A DNA stretch of 64,000 bases, from assembly GCA_031385005.1 (NCBI GenBank), contig JANNBB010000006.1, positions 310,001 through 374,000 of the forward strand, given 5' to 3'. Source of the stretch: JADKIH01 sp031385005 (lineage in GTDB: Bacteria > Bacteroidota > Bacteroidia > AKYH767-A > 2013-40CM-41-45). Each line of letters opens with the position of its first letter. Position 1 is the stretch's first letter. The position numbers and the translations under genes were made by a program. Below are positions 18,441 through 27,650 of the stretch, piece by piece. A model generated the notes under the pieces. That model was not told the origin of the DNA and ran no database searches. It saw only the letters and a program-made list of their open reading frames with translations.

Positions 18441-20402
18441 TTATTTCACCTCCGTAATCATAAACTCCGTCCTTCTGTTTTGAGCTCTTCCGGAATCGGT
18501 ATTGTTATCGGCTACGGGTTTGGTATCGCCAAAACCTTTTGAAACCATTCTTGTGGCCGGTATTCCATTAGCAAGGAGGAAATCGAAAACAGAACGTGCT
18601 CTACGCTCAGAGAGGCCTTGATTGTATTCCTTCCCTCCTACGTTGTCAGTATGTCCGCTGATTTCAAATTTAATGGATATGTTCTTTGTAAGAAAACCAA
18701 TCAGCTTTTTTAATTCAATTCTGGATTCATTTTTGAGCTCAAATTTGTCTGTATCAAAAAATATGTTTTTCAAGACCATACTCTCCCCTGCTCTAATCGG
18801 TTTCATAGGCACATCTTTGATAAACGGATCTTTGTTTGATTTTACATTTTTCAATTCAAAATTTTCAGAATAGAATAAGTAACCATCCTTGGAAACATTC
18901 AGTGCATAGCTCTTTCCTGTTGGTAAAGCAACCAGAAATTCTCCATTACCGATATTAGAAGTTGAACTGACAACCGTTTTCCCTGTGGCCAGATCAATTA
19001 ATTCGAAAGAAGCAGAAAGCGGTTTCTTTGTTTCAATATCATATACTTTACCTTTCATGTAAGTAACCGGCTGCGGACGCATTTTCTCATACAGAGGGAA
19101 TTGATAAATATCGAGTCCGCCGAAACCACCCGGTCTGTCAGAGGAGAAGAAAGCCGATTCTCCATCCGGACTAACCAACAAAGAATTTTCGTCGTCCTTT
19201 GTATTGATCGGATACCCCAAATTGATCGGGTCACCCCATGAGCCATCCGGATTTCTTTTGCTCATAAAAATATCGAGTCCGCCCATTCCGGGGTGACCGT
19301 TTGAAGTAAAATACAAAGTCTGATCGTCGGGGTGAATGAATGCATACATCTCATCCATTGGCGTATTAATCTTATCACTGACTGAAACAGGTTCGCTCCA
19401 TTGAGAATTTTCACCGATACTAGTCACCATTATGTCGTATTGTGAAACACCCAATTTATCTTTAATTACCCGTACAAAATACAATGTGCGCCCATCCGAA
19501 GAAAATGAAGGCATGCTTTCCCAACTGCCGGTATTAATAGGCACATCGAGGTTTCTGGGTCTGTTAAATGTGTTGCCGTTTTTCTTGGACAGAAAAATAT
19601 CGCAACTACCATTTGTCTGTCTAACATCTAAATCATTATCACAGCCGATAAAAAAAAGATACTGGCCATCCGAAGAAAGTGAAGCCGCACCCTCGTTATC
19701 AATGGTATTGATTTCCTTGATGGGTTGTGCAATATCCCAACCACTTTTGCCATAAGTGGAAATGTAAAAATCTTCCTGCTCTGTCGGACTCCCTCCCGGG
19801 CCAACAGCAGGTAATCTTCGTGTAAATAAAAAAGTTTTTCCGTCGGCAGTAATTGCCGGAAAATATTCCTGATCGGCAGAATTGATGCTGGCACCCATAT
19901 TTACCGGAGCGAAAGGAATTGGATTTAGAATTGCTTGCTCTGCGAAAGTGCAATTCAAAATATATTGTTTTGCATTTGCAGTTAAGTTGCTCTTTATTTT
20001 GGGATACGTAATAAATTTTTCAAAATGAGATTTAGCATCAGAATACTTGCCTAAAAGGTATTCAGTTTTTGCCATCGAATAATAATTATTGGGGAAAAAA
20101 TCAGGGTTGATGGCAATAGCATCTTTGTAAGCATCTACTGCTTTCTCCAATTGCTTCATGTCTGTTAGTATATTGGCTTTAAACATATATGCCTCGATAA
20201 ATAACTTATCCGCCTGAATTGCTTCTTCGATAGCTTCAAGTGCTTTATCGTTTTGCCTGATGTCGTAAAACCTCCTGGAAGTTTCAAACGCTCGCAATGC
20301 TTTGGGAACAGAACTTGTCATTTCCCGCTGACCAAAAAGTAGATTACACGTTAGTGTCAATAGAAAAAATACAGGCGTAAAGATTTTCATATTCATTTGC
20401 AA
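18441..20402 (-). CDS. PorE-like OmpA-family protein: TPR, beta-propeller, carboxypeptidase-like domain, OmpA
   Basis: A 653-residue periplasmic or outer-membrane protein. Order of parts: signal peptide (to about 22), TPR-like helices (about 25-150), PD40/WD40-like propeller blades (about 170-440; repeated DGKTFLFTRR, SDGQYLFFIGCD, PDGESAFFSSDRPGGFGGLDIY), a carboxypeptidase-like sandwich (about 448-535, MKGKVYDIETKKPL) and a peptidoglycan-binding OmpA domain (about 542-653; GHTDNVGG, SERRARSV). This is the architecture of PorE, the protein that ties the T9SS to peptidoglycan in Porphyromonas. Paralogues with this layout are common in the phylum, so PorE identity is not proven. It may be co-transcribed with queE upstream (34-base gap). 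Confidence 0.85.
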   Translation of the reverse strand: MQMNMKIFTPVFFLLTLTCNLLFGQREMTSSVPKALRAFETSRRFYDIRQNDKALEAIEEAIQADKLFIEAYMFKANILTDMKQLEKAVDAYKDAIAINPDFFPNNYYSMAKTEYLLGKYSDAKSHFEKFITYPKIKSNLTANAKQYILNCTFAEQAILNPIPFAPVNMGASINSADQEYFPAITADGKTFLFTRRLPAVGPGGSPTEQEDFYISTYGKSGWDIAQPIKEINTIDNEGAASLSSDGQYLFFIGCDNDLDVRQTNGSCDIFLSKKNGNTFNRPRNLDVPINTGSWESMPSFSSDGRTLYFVRVIKDKLGVSQYDIMVTSIGENSQWSEPVSVSDKINTPMDEMYAFIHPDDQTLYFTSNGHPGMGGLDIFMSKRNPDGSWGDPINLGYPINTKDDENSLLVSPDGESAFFSSDRPGGFGGLDIYQFPLYEKMRPQPVTYMKGKVYDIETKKPLSASFELIDLATGKTVVSSTSNIGNGEFLVALPTGKSYALNVSKDGYLFYSENFELKNVKSNKDPFIKDVPMKPIRAGESMVLKNIFFDTDKFELKNESRIELKKLIGFLTKNISIKFEISGHTDNVGGKEYNQGLSERRARSVFDFLLANGIPATRMVSKGFGDTKPVADNNTDSGRAQNRRTEFMITEVK

Positions 20403-20436
20403 TACAATTCGACGTTATTGAAGCAACATAAGTAAA

Positions 20437-21042
20437 TTATGGGATACCAATGTATTTATGGGTTTGTAACGAAATTCGCCAGCGGGTATTGGACTTAGCA
20501 TGATTAATTATAGATGGCATAATTACATTAATTACTGAGTATTCCGGCTGAAGGAATAAAATGCATTCCGGACTTGTAAAACCGGCATTTTTCTCTGCCC
20601 AGTCAAAATCGCTTTTGTTATAAACGATTACCTTCAATTCATCAGCCATTTTCAACACTTCAGGTAAAGGGGCTTTAAACTTTTTGGGCGAAACACAAAT
20701 CCATTCCCATGTTCCGGTTAACGGATAAGCGCCACTCGTTTCGATGAAACATTCAATTTTTTTTTGATGCAAAGCTTCTGTCAACGGAAGTAAATCATAC
20801 ATAGCCGGCTCGCCACCGGTTACAACCACTTTATCAGCACCTGATTTTAATACCCTTTCAACAATTTCCTCCACAGTAACGAGTGGATGTTTTTCCGCTT
20901 CCCAGGAATCTTTTACATCACACCAGACGCATCCTACATCACAACCGCCTAGCCTTAAAAAATAAGCGGCCTTCCCTGTATTGAATCCCTCTCCCTGGAT
21001 GGTGTAAAAGTCTTCCATTAAAGGATAAGAGATAGCGTGCAT
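20437..21042 (-). CDS. queE: 7-carboxy-7-deazaguanine synthase (radical SAM)
   Basis: A 201-residue radical SAM enzyme making 7-carboxy-7-deazaguanine on the path to queuosine, the modified base of several tRNAs. The iron-sulfur cluster cysteines are C34, C38 and C41 in GGCDVGCVWCD, and VTGGEPAMYDL is the SAM-binding GGE motif. The opening EDFYTIQGEGFNTGKAAYFLRLGG is typical. The other queuosine genes (queD, queC, queF) are not in the window. No preQ1 riboswitch was seen upstream. Confidence 0.93.
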   Translation of the reverse strand: MHAISYPLMEDFYTIQGEGFNTGKAAYFLRLGGCDVGCVWCDVKDSWEAEKHPLVTVEEIVERVLKSGADKVVVTGGEPAMYDLLPLTEALHQKKIECFIETSGAYPLTGTWEWICVSPKKFKAPLPEVLKMADELKVIVYNKSDFDWAEKNAGFTSPECILFLQPEYSVINVIMPSIINHAKSNTRWRISLQTHKYIGIP

Positions 21043-21181
21043 ATTGCTTGTTGTAATTTTTTTTGAGATGAACTACCGGTTAGAAATCTACCTGAATTAT
21101 CGGGAGGAAAAGTAATAAATGGTTAGTCTGTGTTGCAGGTAAATCTGAAGGAATTCTAACAATGAAATGATAACAACTCGA

Positions 21182-22069
21182 CTATTCGAATTTCACTTCC
21201 TTTTTAGCGGCTTTAAGCGTGTTTTTTAACAGGCCTACGATAGTCATCAATCCAACGCCTCCGGGAACGGGCGTAATCCATTCCGATTTTTTTGACACCT
21301 CTTCAAAATCCACATCACCCGTTATTTTAAATCCGCTTTTTGTTTCAGTTGAAGGCATGCGCGTAATACCAACATCGATGACGACTACTCCTTCTTTTAC
21401 CATATTTGCCTTAACAAAATTCGGGCGTCCGAGGGCTGCAATTAATATGTCGGCCTTAAGAGTAAATTCAGAAAGATTAGCTGTTTTGCTATGACAAAGT
21501 GTTACCGTGCAGTTTCCCGGATAACCATTTCTTGCCATGAGCAAACTCATGGGAGTACCGACGATGTTGCTTCTTCCTAAGATGACACAATGTTTTCCTG
21601 AAGTATCGATTCTGTAATGCTCCAGCATAAGCAAAATTCCATAAGGAGTTGCCGGAATATAACACGGATAATTCTGAATTAGGCGTCCGGAGTTTACAGG
21701 ACTAAATCCATCGACATCCTTGGTAGGTAAAATAGTGGCCGTAACTTTATGAACGTTGATATGTTCGGGCAAAGGGAGTTGAACAATTAAGCCATCAATA
21801 GAATCGTCGGCATTGACTTCTCTGATCTTATGCAATAAGTCGAATTCGCTAACAGTGTCGGGTAAACGGATCAACGAAGATTTAAAACCAACCTCCGCGC
21901 AGTTTTTTACCTTGCTGGCAACATAGGTTTCAGAGGCCGCATTGTTACCGACGAGCAAAGCGCAAAGATGCGGAGCTCGTTTACCTTGTGCAAGCATTTC
22001 CAACACATCATTTTTTAGTTGATGTTTGATTTCGCTGCTTGCAATTTTACCGTCTAATAAATGCATCAT
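21182..22069 (-). CDS. folD: Bifunctional methylenetetrahydrofolate dehydrogenase/cyclohydrolase
   Basis: A 295-residue cytoplasmic enzyme interconverting 5,10-methylene-, methenyl- and 10-formyl-tetrahydrofolate. Family marks: YVASKVKNC (catalytic Tyr and Lys about 50-54), DGLIVQLPLPEH, PTKDVDGFSPVN, ILGRSNIVGTPMSLLM (NADP site) and PVPGGVGLMTI. Two adjacent ATG codons can serve as start. It lies 9 bases downstream of ffh, so the two are co-transcribed. Confidence 0.96.
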   Translation of the reverse strand: MMHLLDGKIASSEIKHQLKNDVLEMLAQGKRAPHLCALLVGNNAASETYVASKVKNCAEVGFKSSLIRLPDTVSEFDLLHKIREVNADDSIDGLIVQLPLPEHINVHKVTATILPTKDVDGFSPVNSGRLIQNYPCYIPATPYGILLMLEHYRIDTSGKHCVILGRSNIVGTPMSLLMARNGYPGNCTVTLCHSKTANLSEFTLKADILIAALGRPNFVKANMVKEGVVVIDVGITRMPSTETKSGFKITGDVDFEEVSKKSEWITPVPGGVGLMTIVGLLKNTLKAAKKEVKFE

Positions 22070-22078
22070 GTTTATTTA

Positions 22079-23413
22079 CTATCGCCTCATTCCGGGCATA
22101 TTCCGCATCATTTTAGCGGCTTGATCTTTATTGGAAAAAACCTTCATCATCTTTCTCATATCTTCAAACTGTTTGAGAAGTTTGTTGACTTCCTGAATAT
22201 TTGTACCGCTGCCTTTTGCAATTCTTTGGCGACGGCTTCCATTCAGCACAGAAGGATTTTGACGTTCCTGAGGTGTCATTGATTTGATGATGGCTTCAAT
22301 GTGCTTAAATGAATCGTTGTTTATATCAACATCTTTCAATGCCTTTCCTGCGCCGGGAATCATGCCCATCAGATCTTTCATATTCCCCATCTTTTTGATT
22401 TGTTGAATCTGATTCAAAAAATCTTCAAAGTTGAATTGGTTTTTAGCAACCTTCTTTTGAAGTTTCGCTGCTTCAACGGAATCAAATTGCTCCTGAGCTT
22501 TCTCAACAAGTGATACGATATCACCCATACCCAAAATCCTGTCGGCCATTCGTTCAGGATAGAAGACATCTAGTGCATCGAGCTTTTCACCGGTACCGAC
22601 AAACTTCACCGGCTTATTTACAACTGAGCGAATAGATAAAGCAGCACCTCCGCGTGTATCACCGTCAAGTTTAGTTAATACAACGCCATCAAAATTGAGT
22701 CTGTCATTAAAGGCCTTTGCTGTATTCACGGCATCTTGTCCTGTCATTGCATCCACAACAAAAAGAATTTCATGCGGCTGAATGGCATTCTTGATGGCTT
22801 CAATTTCATTCATCATTTCCTCGTCGATAGCGAGACGTCCTGCAGTATCGATGATGATGAGGTTCCTGTTATTCGCTTTGGCAAATGCAATTCCATTTTT
22901 AGCGATTTCTACCGGGTTCTTGTTATCTACTTCTGAGTAGACAGGAACATCGATTTGCTCTCCTAAAACTTTCAGCTGATCGATGGCGGCTGGACGATAT
23001 ACGTCACAGGCAACAAGTAAAGGCAACTTCTGTCTTTTCGATTTTAGAAAAGCGGCTAACTTACCTGACAAGGTTGTTTTTCCTGATCCTTGCAATCCCG
23101 ACATTAAAATGATAGAAGGATTTGCACTGATATTGATGTCTGTTTTCTCACCGCCCATAAGAGCTGCGAGTTCGTCATGCGCTATTTTAATAAGTAACTG
23201 GCTGGGCGAAACAGCAGTGAGAACGTTTTGTCCCAGTGCTTTTTCTTTTACGGTATCGGTAAATTGTTTGGCTACTTTGAAATTTACATCGGCATCAAGA
23301 AGCGCCTTACGAACTTCCTTCAATGTTTCAGCGACATTGATTTCAGAAATTTTACCTTGACCTTTTAAAACTTTAAACGCCCTTTCGAGCTTATCACTTA
23401 AACTTTCGAACAT
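22079..23413 (-). CDS. ffh: Signal recognition particle protein Ffh
   Basis: A 444-residue GTPase that, with 4.5S RNA, delivers nascent membrane proteins to FtsY. NG domain: GLQGSGKTT (about 105-113), ACDVYRPAAIDQL, DTAGRLAIDEE, TKLDGDTRGGAAL. M domain: methionine-rich C-terminal part with MGNMKDLMGMIPGAGK and RRQRIAKGSGTNIQEVNKLLKQF for signal-peptide and RNA binding. Length is normal. A -7 element lies on the minus strand upstream (23486-23493). FolD follows after 9 bases. Confidence 0.97.
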   Translation of the reverse strand: MFESLSDKLERAFKVLKGQGKISEINVAETLKEVRKALLDADVNFKVAKQFTDTVKEKALGQNVLTAVSPSQLLIKIAHDELAALMGGEKTDINISANPSIILMSGLQGSGKTTLSGKLAAFLKSKRQKLPLLVACDVYRPAAIDQLKVLGEQIDVPVYSEVDNKNPVEIAKNGIAFAKANNRNLIIIDTAGRLAIDEEMMNEIEAIKNAIQPHEILFVVDAMTGQDAVNTAKAFNDRLNFDGVVLTKLDGDTRGGAALSIRSVVNKPVKFVGTGEKLDALDVFYPERMADRILGMGDIVSLVEKAQEQFDSVEAAKLQKKVAKNQFNFEDFLNQIQQIKKMGNMKDLMGMIPGAGKALKDVDINNDSFKHIEAIIKSMTPQERQNPSVLNGSRRQRIAKGSGTNIQEVNKLLKQFEDMRKMMKVFSNKDQAAKMMRNMPGMRR

Positions 23414-23485
23414 AACAATTGATAATTAATTGAAGACCAAATGCGGAAATGGCTGTTTTTCAATGCAATTCCCATTTGAGGAATA

Positions 23486-23493
23486 CAAAAGTA
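23486..23493 (-). promoter_or_regulatory. -7 promoter element of the ffh-folD operon
   Basis: Read on the minus strand this is TACTTTTG, matching TAnnTTTG. The predicted start of transcription is near 23479, giving a leader of about 65 bases. No TTTG was seen at the -33 distance. Confidence 0.5.
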
Positions 23494-23518
23494 CGAAAAG
23501 GACGTCAATTTTGCAGGG

Positions 23519-24283
23519 TCAATTCAATTCAATACGAAGTCCATCGTAGGCACAAAATACATTCTTCGGCAGCTCTTTGTTTACATCTTCATGCTTTCCC
23601 AGTTGATGACTGATATGGGTTAGATAAGTCTGTAATGGCTTGATTTTCTGAGATATTTGCAAGGCCTCTTCCAGATTAAAATGAGAAATGTGTTTTTCCT
23701 TTCTCAAAGCATTTAAAACTAAAATTTTAGAACCTTTGATGATTTCCATGGATTGATCGTCAATAAAATTGGCATCGGTAATATAACTGAAATCGCCGAT
23801 TCTGAAGCCCAAAACCGGCAAGTTCAGATGAAGTACCGGAATGGGGATAAATTGAATGTCTGAAATTGAAAAAGGTATTTCGCTGATTGTATGCAGCGAT
23901 AAGCGCGGAATCCCCGGATAGGTATCACCTGAAAATACATAAAAAAATTCACGCTTCAAAGCTTCCTGAACACGAAGAGTGGCAAAAACGTCCATAGACC
24001 TTTGCTGCAGATAATTAAACGCTCTGACATCATCAAGTCCGGCTATATGGTCTTTATGTTCATGCGTAAACAAAACGGCATTTAAAGTGGGCACCTTTTC
24101 CCGAAGCATTTGTTGCCGGAAATCCGGTCCGGCATCTATTACAATGCGTTCGGAATCGTTTTCAACCATTAAAGAACTTCGAAGTCTTTTATCTTTCGGA
24201 TCAGCAGAGATGCAAACGTCGCACGTGCAACCAATCATGGGTATGCCTTGAGATGTTCCTGTTCCTAAGAATGTAAAAACCAT
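23519..24283 (-). CDS. Metallo-beta-lactamase-fold hydrolase, PhnP/RNase Z-like
   Basis: A 254-residue soluble hydrolase. The opening FLGTGTSQGIPMIGCTCDVC has the family glycine-rich start and a cysteine cluster (C-x-C-x2-C) as in PhnP. The dinuclear metal site is FTHEHKDHIAGLDD (H-x-H-x-D-H). Further ligands are likely in ITDANFIDD and THISHQLGKHED. It is probably a phosphodiesterase acting on cyclic phosphates or nucleotides; the substrate is not readable. Its ATG is 15 bases after the small upstream gene's stop, so the two form one transcript. Confidence 0.88.
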   Translation of the reverse strand: MVFTFLGTGTSQGIPMIGCTCDVCISADPKDKRLRSSLMVENDSERIVIDAGPDFRQQMLREKVPTLNAVLFTHEHKDHIAGLDDVRAFNYLQQRSMDVFATLRVQEALKREFFYVFSGDTYPGIPRLSLHTISEIPFSISDIQFIPIPVLHLNLPVLGFRIGDFSYITDANFIDDQSMEIIKGSKILVLNALRKEKHISHFNLEEALQISQKIKPLQTYLTHISHQLGKHEDVNKELPKNVFCAYDGLRIELN

Positions 24284-24298
24284 TTGAGAGAATATCGA

Positions 24299-24577
24299 CT
24301 ATTCGGGGATGTTAACTTCGGTTTGCTTTACCTGTTGTAAAAATTTCTTGTTTTTATCATCCAACAGATTTTCATCAAAATTTATCTGATGAACGGCATC
24401 GATCAAATAAGCGACTTTAGCTTCTACGGGAGCGAACTTATTTAAGACGATAATATTGTTTGATTGTATTTGGCAACTACCTGATTTAAAGTTACCCTTT
24501 TCATTTCGAACAGTATACCCCGACATAACGAGCAGCTCTTCCAGTTTATCCAATGAATGTTGTGTTAGTTTAATCAT
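24299..24577 (-). CDS. Small conserved protein of unknown function
   Basis: A 92-residue soluble protein (MIKLTQHSLDKLEELLVMSGYTVRNEKGNFKSG...), helical at the ends with a short beta part in the middle. I recognise it only as a type of small protein seen in Bacteroidota. A -7 promoter element stands 4-12 bases before its ATG, so the message may have almost no leader. It precedes the metallo-hydrolase by 15 bases and is divergent from the transhydrogenase genes. Confidence 0.75.
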   Translation of the reverse strand: MIKLTQHSLDKLEELLVMSGYTVRNEKGNFKSGSCQIQSNNIIVLNKFAPVEAKVAYLIDAVHQINFDENLLDDKNKKFLQQVKQTEVNIPE

Positions 24578-24581
24578 GGTA

Positions 24582-24589
24582 CAAATATA
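24582..24589 (-). promoter_or_regulatory. -7 element giving a nearly leaderless transcript
   Basis: On the minus strand this is TATATTTG, exactly the TAnnTTTG consensus, and it is followed by TACC and the ATG. Transcription would begin at or within a few bases of the start codon at 24577. Confidence 0.6.
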
Positions 24590-24665
24590 AAGTTTCCCTT
24601 TCTAATCATGTATGAGATAACAAAATTAATTGTTTTCTTTGCGGGATTTTAATAAAGAGAAAACT

Positions 24666-25790
24666 GTGTTAATAGCTGTACCTAAAGAAACTACTGCTTT
24701 TGAAAAGCGTGTTGCATTGACTCCTAATGTAGTACAGTCCCTCGTCAAAGCAGGATTTACAGTAAGCATCGAAATAGATGCAGGGAAAAATTCTTTCTTT
24801 GATAATTCCGATTACGAAAAAGCGGGTGCTACATTAGTCCAAAGCAAAAACGACATTTTCAATAAAGCCGACCTTGTTTTAAAAGTTAATCCTCCTTCAG
24901 AAGAAGAAATCGGATTAATGAAAAAAGATGGCGCCATCATTTCGTTGTTATATGCCTCCTCGAATCAACCATTACTGGAAGCGGCATCGAGACAAGGCAT
25001 TAGCTTATTTTCCATGGATGCCATTCCTCGGATTTCAAGAGCACAGAAAATGGATGTGTTGAGTTCTCAAGCCAATCTTGCCGGTTATAAAGCCGTCATT
25101 TTAGGTGCAGCAGCATTGGGGAAAATTTTTCCATTGCTGATGACAGCAGCAGGTACGATTAAACCGTCACGTGTGGTTATTATGGGTGCAGGTGTTGCGG
25201 GACTTCAGGCAATTGCCACGGCAAAACGTTTGGGTGCTATTGTAGAAGTTTCAGATATCCGTCCGGAAACAAAAGAGCAGGTTGAATCGCTCGGTGGAAA
25301 ATTTATCGAATTGAAAGGCGATGAATCTATTAAGATTGAAGGTGGTTATGTGAAAAATGTCTCTGAAGATTTTCTGAAAGCTCAACAAGCTCTCATTACG
25401 AAACATATTGCAGAGGCCGATCTGGTAATTACTACGGCATTAATCCCCGGAAAAAAAGCACCCAGACTCGTTACGGCCGATATGGTTAAAAATATGCGTC
25501 CGGGCTCTGTCATCGTAGATATGGCTGTTAGTCAGGGTGGAAATTGTGAATTAAGCGAAATAAACACAACAGTGATAAAGCATGGTGTCACAATCATTGG
25601 AGAAGCGAACCTTCCAAGTTTGTTACCGTTAAATGCTAGCGAATTATTCGCTAAAAATGTACAGGATTTTATTATGCATTTGGCAACAAAAGATGGTTTT
25701 AAGTGGGAACTGGACGAAGAAATCACCAAAGGATCTCTCATTGTTCATAAAGGAAATATCCTTTTCGGTCAGCCCGTCGCAAAATCCTGA
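24666..25790 (+). CDS. pntA: NAD(P) transhydrogenase alpha subunit, domain I part
   Basis: The NAD(H)-binding domain I of the proton-pumping transhydrogenase, which makes NADPH from NADH at the cost of proton-motive force. Marks: VLIAVPKETTAFEKRVALTPNVV at the N-terminus, GAGVAGLQAIATAKRLGAIVEVSDIRPE (nucleotide-binding Rossmann loop), and VIVDMAVSQGGNCE. The subunit is of the split type, with the membrane part in the next gene. The frame also opens with TTG at 24630, but the family starts just before IAVPKE, so I prefer the GTG at 24666. Confidence 0.93.
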   Translation: MLIAVPKETTAFEKRVALTPNVVQSLVKAGFTVSIEIDAGKNSFFDNSDYEKAGATLVQSKNDIFNKADLVLKVNPPSEEEIGLMKKDGAIISLLYASSNQPLLEAASRQGISLFSMDAIPRISRAQKMDVLSSQANLAGYKAVILGAAALGKIFPLLMTAAGTIKPSRVVIMGAGVAGLQAIATAKRLGAIVEVSDIRPETKEQVESLGGKFIELKGDESIKIEGGYVKNVSEDFLKAQQALITKHIAEADLVITTALIPGKKAPRLVTADMVKNMRPGSVIVDMAVSQGGNCELSEINTTVIKHGVTIIGEANLPSLLPLNASELFAKNVQDFIMHLATKDGFKWELDEEITKGSLIVHKGNILFGQPVAKS

Positions 25791-25831
25791 TTGACAGTTT
25801 TACAAATAAGTTAACCTAAAAAAATAAATTA

Positions 25832-26143
25832 ATGGATACTTTTATTGCCTTCCTCGGGGAGAATATTGACAAAGTATATATTCTGATTTTATCCATCTTC
25901 GTAGGTGTGGAGGTAATCGGAAAAGTTCCTTCTGTACTTCATACTCCTCTAATGTCAGGTGCCAATGCCATTCACGGTGTTGTAATCGTAGGTTCTATTA
26001 TAGTCATGTTAAATGCAGAGGCAGACAATATCCTATTACTCAGTTTGGGCTTTGTGGCCGTCATTCTTGGTACATTGAATGTTGTGGGTGGTTTTGTTGT
26101 TACAGACAGAATGTTAGAAATGTTTAGCAAAAAGAAGAAGTAA
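25832..26143 (+). CDS. pntAB: NAD(P) transhydrogenase alpha subunit, membrane part (PntAB)
   Basis: A 103-residue membrane protein with three hydrophobic segments. It corresponds to the C-terminal membrane portion of E. coli PntA. The conserved stretch VGVEVIGKVPSVLHTPLMSGANAIHGVVIVG is diagnostic. It assembles with the beta subunit to form the proton channel. It lies between pntA (41-base gap) and pntB (14-base gap). Confidence 0.95.
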   Translation: MDTFIAFLGENIDKVYILILSIFVGVEVIGKVPSVLHTPLMSGANAIHGVVIVGSIIVMLNAEADNILLLSLGFVAVILGTLNVVGGFVVTDRMLEMFSKKKK

Positions 26144-26157
26144 TTGAATTAATATAT

Positions 26158-27543
26158 ATGACAAATCAATACTTATTGAATATTATTTATCTCATTGCTT
26201 CGGTAACTTTCGTTGTTGGACTTCAGATGTTAGGTGGACCTGCCACGGCGCGGAGAGGTAATTTATTTGCCGCTTTTGGAATGGCTCTGGCAGTAATTGC
26301 AACGATTGTTCTGCATGAGGGTGAAGTAGCAAGCATTATTTACATGCTGATTGCTGCGGCCATATTAATTGGCAGTGTGATTGGTTGGTTGGCTGCGAAA
26401 AAAGTAAAGATGACATCCATGCCTGAAATGGTTTCCTTATTTAATGGAATGGGGGGTGCATGTGCGGCATTAATTTCCTTGCTGGAATTCCACCACAATG
26501 TGGGTTTTACTGCTCGCATTGGTATTATCATGGCAGGACTTGTCATCGGTAGTGTATCTTTTTCAGGAAGTATTATTGCTTTTATGAAATTGAATGGAAC
26601 ACTGAAAAAAAGTATTCGATTGCCAAACTACAATACGATCAATCTCATTCTGATGATCGTTACTGTAGGAATGGCTGTGTATATTACCAGCTCAGGAACA
26701 GGAAGCAATGTGCTTTTGTATTCAGCGCTTACACTTGCCCTGCTTTACGGAATATTCTTCGTTGCTCCGATTGGAGGCGCCGACATGCCGGTAGTAATTT
26801 CCTTACTAAACTCATTTACCGGATTGGCTGCGGCTTTCGGCGGTTTTCTTTATAATAACCAGGTAATGTTAACCGGCGGTATCCTTGTAGGATCTGCCGG
26901 AACAATTTTAACACTGGCCATGTGTAAAGCGATGAACAGACCACTGTTCAATGTAATTTTCGGCGCATTTGGTGAAACAGCGGTTGCTTCGGGAACGCAG
27001 AGTTTAAAAGGAAGTATCAAAGATATTTCTATAAGCGATGCTGCTGTATTGATGAATTATTCGAAAAAAGTAATTATCGTTCCGGGTTATGGACTTGCAG
27101 TTGCTCAGGCGCAGCACGTCATCCACGAACTAGAGAAGATACTTGAAGAACGCGGTGTAGATGTAAAATATGCCATTCACCCGGTTGCCGGCAGGATGCC
27201 CGGACATATGAATGTATTGCTTGCAGAGAGTAATGTAGATTATGGTAAGCTTCTTGAAATGGATGAAATCAATCCGGAGTTTGCGAATACGGATGTAGTG
27301 CTGGTGGTAGGAGCGAATGACGTTGTAAACCCTGCCGCAAAAACAGACCCCTCCTCACCTATTTACGGAATGCCAATTCTCGATGTAGAAAACTCGCAGC
27401 ATATTATAGTAAATAAGAGATCGATGAATGCAGGTTATGCCGGAATTGAAAACGAATTGTTTTATAATCCGAAAACCAGTATGCTTTTCGGTGATGCGAA
27501 AGATGCCTTATCCAAGCTGGTAGCGGAGATAAAAGCATTGTAA
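26158..27543 (+). CDS. pntB: NAD(P) transhydrogenase beta subunit
   Basis: A 461-residue subunit. About nine membrane helices come first (1-270) and then the NADP(H)-binding domain III (about 285-461) with IVPGYGLAVAQAQHVIHEL, YAIHPVAGRMPGHMNVLLAE and VVLVVGANDVVNPAA. Together with PntA and PntAB it forms the complete proton-translocating enzyme. A 6-bp hairpin with a GAAA loop lies just downstream at 27570-27585 but has no T run. Confidence 0.96.
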   Translation: MTNQYLLNIIYLIASVTFVVGLQMLGGPATARRGNLFAAFGMALAVIATIVLHEGEVASIIYMLIAAAILIGSVIGWLAAKKVKMTSMPEMVSLFNGMGGACAALISLLEFHHNVGFTARIGIIMAGLVIGSVSFSGSIIAFMKLNGTLKKSIRLPNYNTINLILMIVTVGMAVYITSSGTGSNVLLYSALTLALLYGIFFVAPIGGADMPVVISLLNSFTGLAAAFGGFLYNNQVMLTGGILVGSAGTILTLAMCKAMNRPLFNVIFGAFGETAVASGTQSLKGSIKDISISDAAVLMNYSKKVIIVPGYGLAVAQAQHVIHELEKILEERGVDVKYAIHPVAGRMPGHMNVLLAESNVDYGKLLEMDEINPEFANTDVVLVVGANDVVNPAAKTDPSSPIYGMPILDVENSQHIIVNKRSMNAGYAGIENELFYNPKTSMLFGDAKDALSKLVAEIKAL

Positions 27544-27650
27544 TCGGAAATGTTTCATTGAATTCAATTGTGTCTGAAAAGACGCACCCTTCTACTCTGA
27601 CTTTTAACAGTAAATATTAATATTAACTCATACTCAACAACCAAATTCCA

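Noticed and set aside
21043..21181. preQ1 riboswitch upstream of queE
   Set aside because: The sequence does not show the class I loop pattern or the A-rich tail. No aptamer could be supported.
27570..27585. Terminator after pntB
   Set aside because: GTGTCT-GAAA-AGACGC forms a stem but no T run follows, so termination is not supported.
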